NCBI GenBank assembly: GCA_036874045.1
Contig: CM072335.1
Location: forward strand, 15,272,001-15,336,000
Reading direction: 5' to 3'
Source: Cymodocea nodosa
Taxonomy: Eukaryota > Streptophyta > Magnoliopsida > Alismatales > Cymodoceaceae
Length of the DNA: 64,000 nucleotides
A model generated the notes under the pieces. It saw only the letters and a program-made list of their open reading frames with translations, searched no databases and had not been told where the DNA came from. How positions within the stretch are numbered: the first letter of the stretch is position 1; every line of letters starts with the position of its first letter. Shown in pieces: positions 1-12,212 of this stretch. A program made the translations under genes and the position numbers.

Positions 1-3000
1 AATGATGATGTGTGTTCTAGAGTTGGTGTGGGCATTATAAAATTTAAACTACATGATGGCATAGTTAGAATTCTGGAGGACATTTGGCACGTCCCAAAGC
101 TTGGAAAAAGTCTAATCTCACTGATGGCCCTTGATGCTAAGGGTTATAAATATACAAGTGGTGAGGGGAAGATCAGCATACTAAAAGGCTCGTTAGTTGT
201 TATGAAGGGAACCAAATCTGGTCCCTTATACATTTTACAGGGCACTCCAATTGTTGGTGCAGCTACATCAGCTATATCTGGTCAGTAGGATTTTTATGTC
301 ATGTGGCACTCAAGGATGGGTCATTTGGAGCAGAAAGGAATGCAGAAACTGAGTAGTCTGGGCAAGTTTGATGGGCACAAGGTTGCTTGTATTGACATGT
401 GCAAACATTGTGTCTTTGGTAGACAGAAAAGAGTGTCATTTGCATGCAGTCAGCATAGCTCCAAGGGAGTTCTTGATTATATTCATGCTGATTGTTGGGG
501 GCCTTCACGTCAGCCTTCTATTGTAGGTTCTAGATATTTTCTTTCTATCATTGACTGTCATTCAAGGATGAACTGGGTTTTCTTTTTGACACACAAAAGT
601 GAAGTTTTTCTTGCTTCAAGCATTGGAAGAAGCAAGTAGAAAACCAAACAGATAGAAAGGTAAAATATCTTAGAATTGATAATGGTCTTGAGTTTTGTTC
701 TCAAGAATTTGATAACTTTTGTAAAGATGAAGGCATTACACGGCATAACACTGTCACGTATACCCCTCAGCAAAATGGAGTGGCTGAAAGATTGAATAGA
801 ACACTCCTAGAAAAGGCACGTTGTATGCTGTCTCATGTAGGTTTGACCAAGAAGTGTTGGGCAGAGGCTGTTAACACAGCTTCCTATCTAGTGAACAGGT
901 CCCCTTCTAGTGCCTTAGATGGGAAGATACCTCTTGAGGTATGGTTGAAAAGATTTGCTAGTTATTCAAAGCTCAGAATTTTTGGATGTCCAGCTTACTA
1001 TCATGTGAACAATGGCAAGCTAGAACCACATGCCAAGAAAGGCATATTTGTGGGCTAAGGTGTTGGTGTAAAGGAATACAGGATATATGATATTGAATCT
1101 CACAAAGTAATATATAGCCGTAATGTTACTTTTGATGAGAATTCTCTTTTGTAGGCAATAGATAAACTAGCAGGTGAAACACAAGAAATTGAGCACACCC
1201 TTCTTGAACTGATGGAGATAGATGACGCATAGCAGCCGCTTATCACTAATCAAGTTGAAATTAGAGAAATCTCATCTGAAACTTAGGAAAATGAAGTTGA
1301 GGAGGAAGAGGTGGAGCAACCACCACCAAGAACCATTGGCAAAGATCGTCCTAGAAGAGACGTTGGACCTCCGATTAGATATGGCTACAACAGTTTGGTT
1401 GCTTTTGCCTTACAAGTAGCAGTTGAGGTGGAAGATTCTGTTGATCCACCTACATATGAAGCTGCAATGAAAGATTCAGAAACTAGTCTTTGGATGTCTG
1501 CTATGGAGGAGGAACTCCAATCTCTCCATAAGAATAAGGCTTGGGAACTGGTGAAATGTCCAAGGAACACAAATATTGTTGGTTGCAAATGGGTCTATAA
1601 GAAGAAGATTGGAACTCAAGGCAACGCAGGTGTGCAGCACAAAGCAAGATTAGTCGCCAAAGGTTATTCACAGCGAGAAGAAGTTGACTTCAATGAGGTA
1701 TTTGCTCCTGTTGTATGTCATACATCTATTAGAATTTTGTTATCCATTGTTGCAACATAGAATTTAGAATTGGAACAACTAGATGTAAAGATGGCCTTCT
1801 TGCATGGTGAGTTGGAAGAAAATATTTGGATGGAACAACCAACAAGGTTTGTGGTGAAAGGTAAATCTGATTGGGTGTGCAAATTAAATAAGTCCTTGTA
1901 TGGACTTAAATAGTCACCACGACAATGGTACAAAAGGTTTGATGTCTTTATAGTTAAAGTTGGTTTTAGACACAGCAACTATGATTCATGTGTATATGTT
2001 AAAACTCTTGATAAGAATACACATGTTTATTTGTTATTATATGTTGATGATATTCTTATAACTGTGAAGAATATCGAAGTGATACAGGAGTTGAAGGACA
2101 CATTAAAATCAGAATTTGATATGAAGGATCTTGGTCCAGCTGGTAGAATTCTTGGAATGGAGATTAGGCGTGAAAGAAATTTTGGTAAGTTGTTTTTGAA
2201 TCAACAGAAGTATATTGAGAAGATTCTTAGCAGATTTGGTATGGTTTCATGCAAAGTCATTAGCACACCTTATGACAGAAATGTCAAATTGTCATCTGCG
2301 ATGTGTCCACAAACTGATTCTGAAAAGCTTGATATGCAGCGAGTTCCTTATGCATAGGTTGTTGGAAGTCTTATGTATGTTATGGTATGCACTAGGCCTG
2401 ATCTGGCATATCCTTTGAGTGTTGTTAGTAGGTTCATATCCAATCCGGGCAGGGAACATTGGAATGCAGTTAAAAGGATATTCAGATATTTGAAAGGAAC
2501 TCCAGGTGTTGGCTTGATGTATGCAATAGATCAGGGTTGTATTATGGCTAGTTATACAAACTCAGACTATGTAGGTGATGTTGACAGAAGGAGATCATTA
2601 TCTGGTTATGTCTTTACATTTGCAAGTTCTATTGTGAGTTGGAAATCAACTCTTTAGCCTACGGTATCTCTGTCCACAACTGAGGCTAAATATGTGGCTA
2701 TGATAGAAGCTGCAAAGGAAGGGATTTGGTTGAAAGGCTTACTTGGAGACTTTGGTTGGCGCATTGAAAAAGCTGATATCTTCTGTGATAGTCTTAGCGT
2801 TATTTGTCTCTCCAAAGATAATGTATTTCATGATAGAACTAAACATATTGATGTTAAGTATCACTTCCTCAGGAATGAAGACAGGATAAAGATTATGAAG
2901 GTCAACACAAAGGACAATCCAGCTGATATGTTTACAAAGGGCGTTGTTGAAAGCAAGTTCAAGCATTGCTTGGACTTACTCAACGTCTATTGCTGCTGCT

Positions 3001-3002
3001 GA
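1..3002 (+). pseudogene. pol: E1 copia polyprotein (integrase, RT, RNase H), broken
   Basis: This is the gag-pol polyprotein that would make integrase, reverse transcriptase and RNase H for cytoplasmic replication of the element. A GAG-pre-integrase motif (MWHSRMGHLEQKGMQ, from 301) is followed by a CxxC pair (CKHC), the integrase core (DNGLEF near 680; QQNGVAERLNRT from 769), then RT (KARLVAKGYSQ; LLLYVDDILI at 2034-2063) and RNase H (STTEAKYVAM; DNPADMFTKG). There is a frameshift near 610-620. From there to 3002 a single frame holds with eight internal stops: TAA at 1056 and TAG at 1152, 1230, 1284, 1758, 1911, 2355 and 2655. The protein is therefore dead mainly by point nonsense changes rather than indels. 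The RT active site YVDD is intact. No other identity is plausible; the lineage assignment (Tork/Tnt1) is less certain. Confidence 0.9.
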
Positions 3003-3059
3003 CCTAAGTTGGGTCTTGGTGATCCATCACCTGTTCGTGGTGAAGATTGATGAAATACA

Positions 3060-3070
3060 AGGTGGAGATT
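3060..3070 (+). other. E1 polypurine tract
   Basis: A purine-rich AGGTGGAGAT stretch directly precedes the TGTGATGC start of the LTR. This is the usual site for plus-strand DNA priming in Tnt1-like copia elements. Confidence 0.7.
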
Positions 3071-3437
3071 TGTGATGCATGTGTCTTCCATCAAGTATAT
3101 GTATGTGTCTTTATATATTGTTGTATCTCTTTGATAATTTGTATAGGGGCAAACTTGTCTTTTGTGTATCACCAATCGTTGCCCCTATATATGTAAGGGG
3201 TCATCTACATCCAAGGGATGCCATGCCAAACCATCCCTTGATTTCGTTCTCCCCCTTCTTTGTACCAGCAACCATACAGCAAGGAATCACGATAGATTGA
3301 TCACTCGTGGACGTACCCATGTTGGGGAACTAGGTAAATTTGTTGTTCTTCGAATTCTCCACTCGCAATCCTCTCTTCCATGCAGATCTCTTCTCCATGC
3401 CACCCCTAGATGCTCCACGTTTGTTTGATCTTTCCGC
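3071..3437 (+). repeat. E1 3' LTR
   Basis: It starts TGTGATGC right after the PPT. CTATATATGTAAGG (about 3185) is a probable TATA box. The right boundary is set only by the start of similarity to gypsy LTR sequence (compare 29565 onward), so the end is approximate. About 370 bp is a normal size for a Tork-type LTR. The second LTR lies outside the window. Confidence 0.6.
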
Positions 3438-4455
3438 ACAACACAGTGACTAACAACCACTATAAGGAGTGATCGTGTTGTGGGAAGGGAAGCCATTTTC
3501 ACCAAACACCGACTCATATCTTAGGAGATCATAAAGCTTCTAACATTGGTTTCAGGTTGATGCCAGTATGCTACAGAGGAGGTCATCTTACAATTCTTGA
3601 TTCACGATTCTATAGGGAGAGGAGGCAAGATTGTAAGTGATTAAGTTTTCAATGGTGTAATCGCGTTGCATGTAGTGACAGAAGTTTTTACTATCAATAG
3701 AGATTTTTACATTTCACATTTCGCTCATCTTCAGGAACATATCAAAACAAAAATACCAAAAACAACAAATTATCTGTGTTTACATTTAGTATTAAAGTGT
3801 TGTATTGTTTGTTTTGTATCGTGATTAATGTTATCATTGTCAATATTGTAAATGTTTTATGTTTGTTTGATTTTGAAAATAGAAAATAGTTTTATTGTTT
3901 ACTGAAATTGATTCATTTAAGATACTTGAAGATTTTCATGATTACTGTTTGAAATATTTGAATGTTAGTGTTTCTTAATGACAAATCTAATATTAACTAA
4001 CATTAAAGTGCTTAATTGATGTTATTTGCATTATGTGGAACTGCCTAATGGTTGACCAAATTCCTTTGTAAATAGCAGTATTTAACTGGAAAGGTAGGCT
4101 CGTAGAGTTAACTTAAGTCTATGAGGTCAGTCCGTTGAGTTAACCATAACTCCACGAACTAGGTCCGTTGTGTTAACTGTAACTCAACGGAGTGCTTAAC
4201 TAAACACATATAAACTTCAATAGAAAAAATAGAAACAATACACAATTCTTACTCAATCTCTTTGGGATCGACCTATACTTGCACACAAATACAATATACA
4301 CTGTGCACTTGTAGTTAAAATGCAAATTGGAATTAATATCTAATTTGTGTGAAAGGTTGTTTGTTTACTTCTAAAAGTAATTATTGATATAAGCATAAAA
4401 GCAAATTAAACAAGTTTAAGATTTAACTTAACAACCCAAACAGTAAACTATAGGA
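3438..4455 (+). repeat. Athila/Tat-type gypsy LTR fragment (R-U5 half), plus strand
   Basis: It matches the 3' half of the gypsy LTR at 28465-30546, from an ACACAGTG block to its end. It contains the line TTGGGATCGACC ... TTGCACAC ... CTGTGCACTTG (4260-4310), which resembles the conserved block near the LTR end of Athila/Tat elements. It also has an array of CGTTGAGTTA/TAACTCAACG dyads at 4090-4195. The U3 half is missing, because the fragment begins where E1 ends. It forms the left arm of a large inverted repeat with 4724-5545. Confidence 0.7.
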
Positions 4456-4710
4456 TTCTCATACTTAGCTCTATTATATTGAATATAATTCATTTGTTAT
4501 TCACGTGATCTAACCATCTACAATCATCTCAGTTTCAAACAATCAGAAATGTTATGACCTTCCAAATTGCAAAATTCACATATGCTAACTACAGGTTTCA
4601 GAAATCTTTGAGCATAAGCATATGCCATATTCTCAATTATATATTAAAAACACACAACACTCCCTCTATTACTAAAATAAAATAGCACTCACAGTTGCTT
4701 AGCTTCTCAA
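4456..4710 (-). other. Gypsy leader sequence between two inverted LTR fragments
   Basis: On the minus strand this stretch follows a primer-binding site and so reads as the start of an element's untranslated leader. No ORF of note is present. It is cut short where the plus-strand LTR fragment begins, near 4455. Confidence 0.5.
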
Positions 4711-4726
4711 TCCCTGGCAACAGTGT
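4709..4726 (-). other. Primer-binding site, tRNA-Asp type, decayed
   Basis: The minus strand reads CACTGTTGCCAGGGATTG directly at the LTR end (TTCTAACA). It matches the tRNA-Asp primer site used by Athila/Tat elements (CGCCGTTGCCGGGGAT) apart from C-to-T and G-to-A differences. Confidence 0.6.
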
Positions 4727-5545
4727 TAGAAAAACTTGTTTGGTGTGAAAAGTTAAACCAGAAAACTTGTCTATTTGTTCTTATGCTTATATTAATAAGT
4801 TCTTTCAGAAGTAAACAAACAACTTTTCACATAAATTAGATATTAAGTCCAATTTGTATTTGTAACTGCAAGTGTACAGTATATATTGTATTTGTGTGCA
4901 AGTACAAGTCGATCTCATAGAGATTGAGTAAGAATTGTGTACTATTTTGATTTTTATATTGAAGTTTATATGTGTTCAATTAAGTACTTCATTGAGTTAC
5001 AGTTAACTCAACGAACTTAGTTTGTGGTGTCACAGCTAACTCAATAGACTAACCTCGTGGACTTAAGTTAACTCCAAAAGTCTACCTTTCTAGTTAAATA
5101 CTGCTATTCATAGAAGAATTTGACCATCCATTGGGCGATTCCACAAAATGTAAATAACATCAATTAAGCTTTTTAATGTTAATTAATCTGAGATTTGTCA
5201 TTAAGTAACACTAACATTCAGATATTTCAAACAATAACCATTAAGATTTTTAAGTATCTTGACGAATCAATTTCAGTAAATAATAAAACTATTTTCTATT
5301 TTCTAAATCAAACAAACATAAAACATTCACATTACTAACAATGATAACATTAATCACGATACAAGATAAACAATACAATACTTTAATACTAAATGTAAAT
5401 ACAGATAATTAATTATTTTTGGTATTTTTGTTTTAATATGTTCCTGAAGATGAGCAAAAGGTGAAATGTAAAAATCTCTATTGACAGTAAGAACTTCCGT
5501 CACTACATGCAACATGATTACACCATTGAAAATTTACTTAACTTC
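4724..5545 (-). repeat. Gypsy LTR fragment (R-U5 half), minus strand
   Basis: This is the reverse complement of the 3640-4440 sequence and ends in TTCTAACA next to the primer site. At 5545 it is joined abruptly to the 3' flank of a gypsy pol, in the middle of the LTR. A clean 3' LTR would carry its TGTTTAGAATG start at that point, so the join is a rearrangement. A dyad array lies at 4990-5095. Confidence 0.7.
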
Positions 5546-5652
5546 AGTCAAACCGTTACTTTTTCCTCGGTCGAACCAAAATTACAAATTTTTTTTCTTT
5601 TTCTACCAGTTCAATTGATACCATGCTTTGGTAAAACAAACATTCTTACTTA

Positions 5653-5683
<31 letters not shown>

Positions 5684-5853
5684 TATGTTTCGATCAAATC
5701 GATGGATCCTTTTAGTTTGATCATAATATTTTTTTTTCTTTTACTATATGTTTTAGTAAAATCGATAATTTCTTTCAGTTGAACCATTACTATATTTAAA
5801 ATAAGTTTTTTTTATATATATAAAAAGAAACATTCACACATATTTATATATAT
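5546..5853 (-). other. Gypsy post-pol region with (TA)n tract
   Basis: This AT-rich noncoding stretch carries repeated GGTTCAACCGA/CGGTCGAACC-like words. It corresponds to 16525-16800 and 20380-20620 on the plus strand. A TA microsatellite lies at about 5652-5685. No ORF is present. Confidence 0.55.
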
Positions 5854-8240
5854 CTACTTAATAAAGCTTGAGTAATCCTCTACTCTTACTTCTTCTATAA
5901 TTCCAAAGGACCTTTTTGGAATTTTCAGAATAGGTCTAAGTCTTTGTTCATTTACTTTAAATATATTCTAACTTTTAGTGTTTTCAATTTCAATAGTTCC
6001 ATAGGAATAAATATTTCAAACTATGTAAGGTCCTGCCCATCTAGATCTTAATTTTCCAAGATGGTTATGAAGTCTAGTCATGTAAAGATATACTTCTTAT
6101 CCTATTTCAAAAGTTTTTGGAATAATTTTCTTGTCATGCCAGAACTTCATTTTTTCTTTTTCTTTTACAGTTTTCGAATAAGCTTCATTCTTAAATTTTT
6201 CTAACTCAATTAATTACATTTTTTGTTTTTAACACCTTGATTTAAATTAGTGTTCAGAGTTTTTAATGCCCAATAAGCTTTATGTTCAATTTCAACTAGT
6301 AAATGGCAACTCTTTCCATATACTATTCTAAAAGGTGACATACCTAAGCTTGTTTTATAAGCAATTCTATAAGCCCAAAGTGCATCTATTAATCTATTAG
6401 CCCAATCTTTTCTAGTAGGATTTACTACTTTTTCTAAGATTAACTTAATTTGTTTGTTTGCACTTTCTACTTGTCCACTTGTTTGCAGATGATATGATGT
6501 TCTAATTTTGTGATTTACTCCATATTTCCTCATTAAGGCTTCAAAACTTCTATTACAAAAATGAGTTCCTCTATCACTAATAATAGCTTTAGGTATTCCA
6601 AATCTAGCAATTATATTAGTTCTTATAAAATGTATTACCACTTTGTTTTCATTAGTTTTTTTAGGAATAGCTTCCATCAATTTAGATACATAATACACCC
6701 CCAACAATATATAATTAAATTGATTAGACATAGGAAATAGACCCATAAAATCTATTCCCCACGCATCAAAGATTTCAACCTCAACAATAGGATTCAGAGG
6801 CATCATATTCCTCTTTGATATTCTTCCTATTTGTTGACATTTTAAACAACTTAAGTAATATTTATGAGCATCTTTGAATAATGTTAGCCAATAGAATCCA
6901 CATTGCAGAATTTTGGCAGCAATTTTCCTTGAACCAAATGTCCTCCACATGCTTGGTCATGGCAGAAATACAATATGCTCTGATATTTAGTTTCTAGAAC
7001 ACATCTCCTTAAAACCAGATTAAGACATTTCTTAAATAAGTATGGGTCTTCCCAATAATAATATTTTACTCTTGAAAAGAACAATTTCTTATCCTGTCTA
7101 TTCCAATCCCTAAGTATTAAACCAACAACTAAGTAATTAACTATGTCTGCATACCAAGGCATTGTATTTATAGTCATTAATTGTTTATCAAGAAAATTAT
7201 CCTTAATTTCAATGTTTGATTTTTCTATTTCTAATCTTGATAAATGATCTACTACTACATTCTCACAACTTTTTTTTATCTTTAATCTCAAGATCAAATT
7301 CTTGCAATAACAATATCCACTAGATCAATCTAGGTTTAGTCTCTTTCTTTGTTATTAGGTGTTTTAAAGCTAAATGATCCATGTATACTATCACTTTAGC
7401 TCCAATCAAATATGATCTAAACTTTTCTAAGGCAAACACAATAGTTAATAGTTCTTTTTTAGTAGTTGTATAGTTAACTTGAGCATCATTTAAAGTTTTG
7501 CTTGCATAATGAATCACTCTAGAAGATTTTTCTATCTTCTATCCCAACACTGCTCCTATAGCAAAATCAAATGCATCGCACATTATTCAAATGGATGGCT
7601 CCAATTAAGTGCTTGTATTATAAGGGTTGAAATTAAGCTAGTTTTAAGCTTAAAAATGTTTCTTTGCAATTTTTATCAAAGTTGAATGGGACATCTTTTA
7701 ATAGATTAGTTAAAGGTCTAGCTATTTTGCTAAAATCTTTAATAAATCTTCTTTAAAATCTAGCATGTCCTAGAAATGATCTAATATCTTTTACTAATTT
7801 AGGTTCTGGTAGATTAGAAATTATTTCTATTTTAGCTTTATCTACTTCCATCCCTTTCATTGAAACAACATGTCCCAAGACAATTCCTTGTTTAACCATG
7901 AAGTGACATTTTTTCCAATTTAGAACTAGATTTTTTTCCACACAACGTTTTAATACTTGGTCTAAATTGTTTAAACACACTTCATATGAAGTTCCATATA
8001 TAGTAAAATCATCCATAAATATTTCTAAAAAATCTTCAGTCATTCCAATGAATATGCCCTGTATACACCTTTGAAAGGTAGTTGGTGCATTGCATAATCT
8101 AAATGGCATCCTCTTAAAAGCATAAGTTCCATTAAGACATGTGAAAGTTATTTTCTCTTGATCCTCTAATGCTACTAGAACTTGGTTATATCCTGAATAC
8201 TCATCTAGGAAACAAAAATATTCTTGCCCTACTAATTTTT
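5854..8240 (-). pseudogene. pol: G1 Ty3/gypsy pol (RT, RNase H, integrase), broken
   Basis: Read on the minus strand, this is the Athila/Tat-type gypsy polyprotein. RT begins at the truncated end (FCFLDEYSGYNQ) and continues MPFRLCNAPTTFQRC and IFMDDFTIYG (the catalytic MDD) to GHARF near 7756. RNase H follows ([25 protein letters not shown], 7517-7320). Integrase has an HHCC finger (FCHDQACGGH; CLKCQQ) and a D,D,E core (WGIDFMG; IISDRGTHF; GQVESANKQ) at 7297-6210. Its C-terminal domain (HNHLGKLRSRWAGPY) ends EDYSSFIK at 5854. Breaks include TAG just after KPRLI (about 7318) and a frameshift near 6920. Protease and gag are absent, because the element is cut at 8240 by the S1 junction. The RT-RH-IN order proves gypsy; Athila versus Tat is not settled. 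Confidence 0.9.
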
Positions 8241-10629
8241 TCTAGCATTTGAAAAATTTAAAATGTTTTGCAATTTTGTTCAAAATGAGCAAAGTGTCTC
8301 TATTCAAAAACTTAGGAGTGATCATGGAATTGAATTTGATAATGATCAAATGGATAACTATTGTAATGAGCATGGCATTGATCATAGATTTTCTTTTCCA
8401 AGAGCACCGTGTCAAAATGGTGTTGTTGAGAGAAAGAATAGATCACTTCAAGAAATGGCCAAAACTATGTTAAATGAACATAAGTTACCTCAAAATCTTT
8501 GGGCTGAAGTAGTAAATACAGCTTGTTATGTTATTAACAGAAGTCATTTAAGACCTCATGTTAATAAAATTCATTTTGAAATTATGTTTAATAGGGTTCC
8601 AAAAATTTCCTATATGAAACTATTTGGCTGCAAGTGTCTTATTCTTAATACTAAGAATAAAAGGGATAAATTTCAAGCCAAATCGGATGAAGGAATTTTT
8701 GTAGGTTACTCTACTAGAAGTAAAGCCTATAGAGTATATAACAAGACTTCTAGGACTATTGAAGAAACCCTCCATGTAAGCTTCAATGAAAATTCTCTTA
8801 GAGAATCTCAATCTAAAGCTGATAATGATGATATGATCAATTTTCCAAATGAGTTAGAGATCAATAGAGAGATTGATGATTTATTTGAGAAAATCAAAAA
8901 TATGAACTTAAATGATCAAACTAATGATGAAAGTGATGGACTTTCAGATGTTGATGAGAATATTGAGGAAAATCAAAGAAATTGGCATTATTCTTCATCA
9001 CATCTCATTACTCAAGTCATTCGTAATATTAATGAGGGAGTTAAAACTAGAGCTTCAGTAAATTTAAATAGTATGTGTATGTTTGTTTCTATGGTGGAAT
9101 CAAGGAATATACAAGAAGCATTATCTAATGAAAATTGGATAGTGGCAATGCAAGAAGAACTAAATCAATTCATCAGAAATGATGTATGGGAATTAGTCTC
9201 TCCACCAGAAAATCAGTCCATAATAGGTACAAAGTGGATCTTTAGAAACAAAACTAACGAAACTGGTCAAATTATAAGGAATAAAGCTAGATTAGTTGCA
9301 CAAGGGTATACACAGGAAGAAGGATTAGATTATGATGAAACATTTGCTCCTATGGCTAGGTTAGAAAGTATTAGAATATTATTGGCCTATGCTTGTTATA
9401 TGGATTTTAAATTATATCAAATGGATGTAAAGAGTGCATTTCTAAATGGTTTAATTAATGAAGAAGTTTATGTAAAACAACCACCTGGATTTGAAGATAT
9501 TAAAAATCCTAACTTTGTGTATAAATTGAAGAAAGCCTTATATGGTTTGAAGCAAGAACCTAGATCATGGTATGAAAGATTGTCTACTTTTTTAATAGAA
9601 AAAGGCTATATCATGGGAAAAGTGGATCATACTCTATTTATTAAGAGAGATGGTAAAGATCAGATTGTTGTTCAAATATATGTGGATGAAATAATCTTTG
9701 GAGCAATCTCTGATAAGTTGATAGAAATATTCTCTGAAGAGATGACTAATCAGTTTGAAATGAGTATGATAGGAGAACTTTCATATTTTCTAGGACTTCA
9801 AATTAAGCAAATGGATAAAGGTATATTTTTAAATAGAGAAAAATATGCAGATGAAATGCTTAAGAAATTTAATTTTAATGATACAAGGATTCGAAGAACT
9901 CCTATGAGTACTACTTTAAAGTTAGATATTGATGACATAGGAAAATCTATAGATCAAAGAAAATACAGAAGTATGATTGGTTCTTTACATTATTTGACTG
10001 CTAGTAGACCTGATATTATGTTTGTTGTATGTGTTTGTGCTAGATTTCAATCTAATCCTAAAGAATCACACTTAATTGCAGTTAAAAGAATATTTAGATA
10101 TATACAGGGAACTAAAAATTTTAGACTGTATTATTCTATGGATAGTTCAATAGATCTTATAGGATATACTAATGCTGATTATGCAGAATCTAAATCTGAT
10201 AGAAAGAGTACTAGTGGCACATGTCAATTATTGGGAAATAATTTGGTGTCATGGTTTAGTAAAAAGCAAAACTATGTAGCATTTTCTACTACAGAAGCTG
10301 AATATGTTGCTGCTGCACTGTGTTGCACTCAGATTCTATGGATAAGGCAAACTTTAGAAGATTTTGGATTATCTTATGATACAACTAAGATTTATTGTGA
10401 TAGTAGTTCTGCAATAAATCTTTTCAAAAATACTGTATTACATTCAAGAGCAAAGCATATAGAGGTTAGACATCATTTTCTAAGAGATAACGTAATTAAA
10501 GGAAAAATTTAATTAGAATTTGTGTCTAGTAAAAATCAATTAGCTGATATATTTACAAAACCTCTAGACGAAAATACATTCTGCAACATTAGATTAAATT
10601 TAGGTATTTGTAGGCTATGTGATGTGTAA
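8241..10629 (+). pseudogene. pol: S1 Sirevirus pol: integrase (part), RT, RNase H
   Basis: This is the best preserved coding stretch in the window, 749 codons open from 8263 to 10512. It starts inside the integrase core (RSDHGIEFDN; CQNGVVERKNRS). The integrase C-terminal part follows (KLFGCKCLILN; EGIFVGYSTRSKAYRVYN). RT spans about 9120-9950 (KARLVAQGYTQEEGLDYDE; MDVKSAFLNG). RNase H follows (GYTNADYAESKSDRKSTSG; STTEAEYVAAA; KHIEVRHHFLRD). The catalytic RT motif is YVDE instead of YVDD (GAT to GAA, 9679-9690), which should abolish polymerase activity. A TAA at 10510 (AAA in S2) interrupts the last 39 codons, which end LGICRLCDV at 10629. The 5' integrase, protease and gag are missing. Confidence 0.92.
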
Positions 10630-12212
10630 AATGCTTAAACTCCACATAAAAAGATAAATATTATTGATGATGTTGTTCACCTCATAGATATTATATACTT
10701 AATATAAATATCTAAAGTAATATCTAAACTGCTGCTTAAGATACTATGTATGTAAAATCATAGTAGTATCTTATTGATTTTAAGTAGTTTATCAATTTTA
10801 ATGGTTTTTACGATTTTAAGTGGAAATGTAAATGAAAAACATTAAATACTTCTGACATTCTGAAATTTTAATTAAATGTTTTCTTTGAATCAAGGAAAAT
10901 GCATATGATCATGCATAAATTTGACTTAATTGATTAAACTTGTAGAATAAGTTATATGTAACTTATCTTAAACTATTAATCAAAAGTATAAGCTTATTGA
11001 AACTGATTCATATTCTCAGTACAATTATAGAAGTAAAAATTGTATGAGATTTGTGTTTTATTGTATCTGTATTAATGGAATACATATATACTGTGCTTAA
11101 AATAGAAGGTGCTTACAAAGTGAAAATCCTTGAGAGTTTATTGATTAGTTTGATCACGAGCCTTTTGTACTTGAGCAGATAGGTATGTAAGGATTGTTGT
11201 CCTGAAAAAGGATTCTTTAAATCTGGCAACCTAAGGTCCTGATCAGATCTGGGATTGTTGACTGAAAGCTCATTACACGGGTACATTAGAAAGCTCTTGT
11301 ATGATTCAAGCTTTTCAAACTAATTTTTAAAGAAAATTATCAATATTTACTGTTTTGAAAAGAAAAAGTTGTTTCATTAATTACAGATATCTTTGAATCG
11401 CATATAGTTTATACCAATATGACTACTGATTTATTGAATCAACATTAGTACTTTTGAAAACGTTTATTTGAGCTACATTCTTTTATTCTCCTTGAATTAA
11501 TCGAAGTGAGTTCAAAGTTGTGTTTTGGTTCATATATAATAGGAATTGATTCTGGAAATCATTTTTGATGATGTCAAGATAATGGAAGTCTCTTAAAAGA
11601 AAATGTAAAAGTATAGTTATACTTAACATCTATTGTCACTACAAGTATATTTTGTATTTTGATTGACTATATTTGAAGTATATTTGTAGGGGGAGGATTA
11701 ACAATGTCGAAAACAGATTAATATAATTTAGAATACAAATCCTAGTTAATCTGAATTAATGTCCTCTTAAAATCTTGATGAAATAATTTAAAAAGACAAA
11801 TAAACTATTTTAGATTCAAAGGACAAAATGTTCAAATAGTTTACAATGTTCTCAAGATAATGTTAAGTTTAGCATGTGTGTTGTTTTCGGAACGTTTCAG
11901 TTGGAAGCATCCGAAAATTGTTTTAAGTGTACTAACTAGACGTTATGTTAGATAAGGTAATGTGTAAAACTACCTCTAGACAGTGTTTTACTTGTTAGGT
12001 TAGTTAACTCAACGAGGTATACTTGAATATTTCGGGTACCTTGATTGAATAAACTTTATTCAATATTTATTTAATTTCTAAACCCGACTTATCTTCACGT
12101 TGAGTTATACGCCTAAAAACCCTATTTAAACACTTATAACACGAGGACTTAGGTTATTTGTAAACTTTGTCAAGAAAATCTTTCCAGCTTGTTGCTGTTA
12201 CAACCTGCGACG
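10630..12212 (+). other. S1 spacer between pol and ORF3
   Basis: No coding frame is visible. The core at 11128-11330 (from GATCACGAGCCTTTTGTACT to TGTATGATTCAAGCTTT) is matched in S2 (40690-40885) and, strikingly, in the gypsy G2 at 27765-27955. A PPT-like TAGGGGGAGGATTAAC lies at about 11687 and a TTAACTCAACGAGG dyad half at about 12003. S2 lacks about 620 bp that S1 has between roughly 11505 and 12135. Confidence 0.65.

Larger units (their letters stand above)
1..3437 (+). mobile_element. E1: Tnt1/Tork-like Ty1/copia element, 3' part
   Basis: The element enters from the left edge, so its 5' LTR, gag and most of the protease are outside the window. What remains runs from the end of the protease region through integrase, RT and RNase H to a PPT (3060-3070) and a short LTR from 3071. 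The right end is cut where gypsy LTR sequence begins near 3438. Integrase before RT is the copia order. The RNase H tail (KHIDVKYHFLRNED, NPADMFTKGV) resembles Tnt1 rather than the Sireviruses elsewhere in the window. Confidence 0.88.

Noticed and set aside
3438..5545. Inverted repeat as a MITE or foldback DNA transposon
   Set aside because: The arms are R-U5 parts of a gypsy LTR found elsewhere in the window, and a primer site lies between them.
8263..10512. The 749-codon frame as a functional gene
   Set aside because: It lacks the integrase 5' part, protease and gag, has YVDE at the RT active site and a premature TAA near the end.
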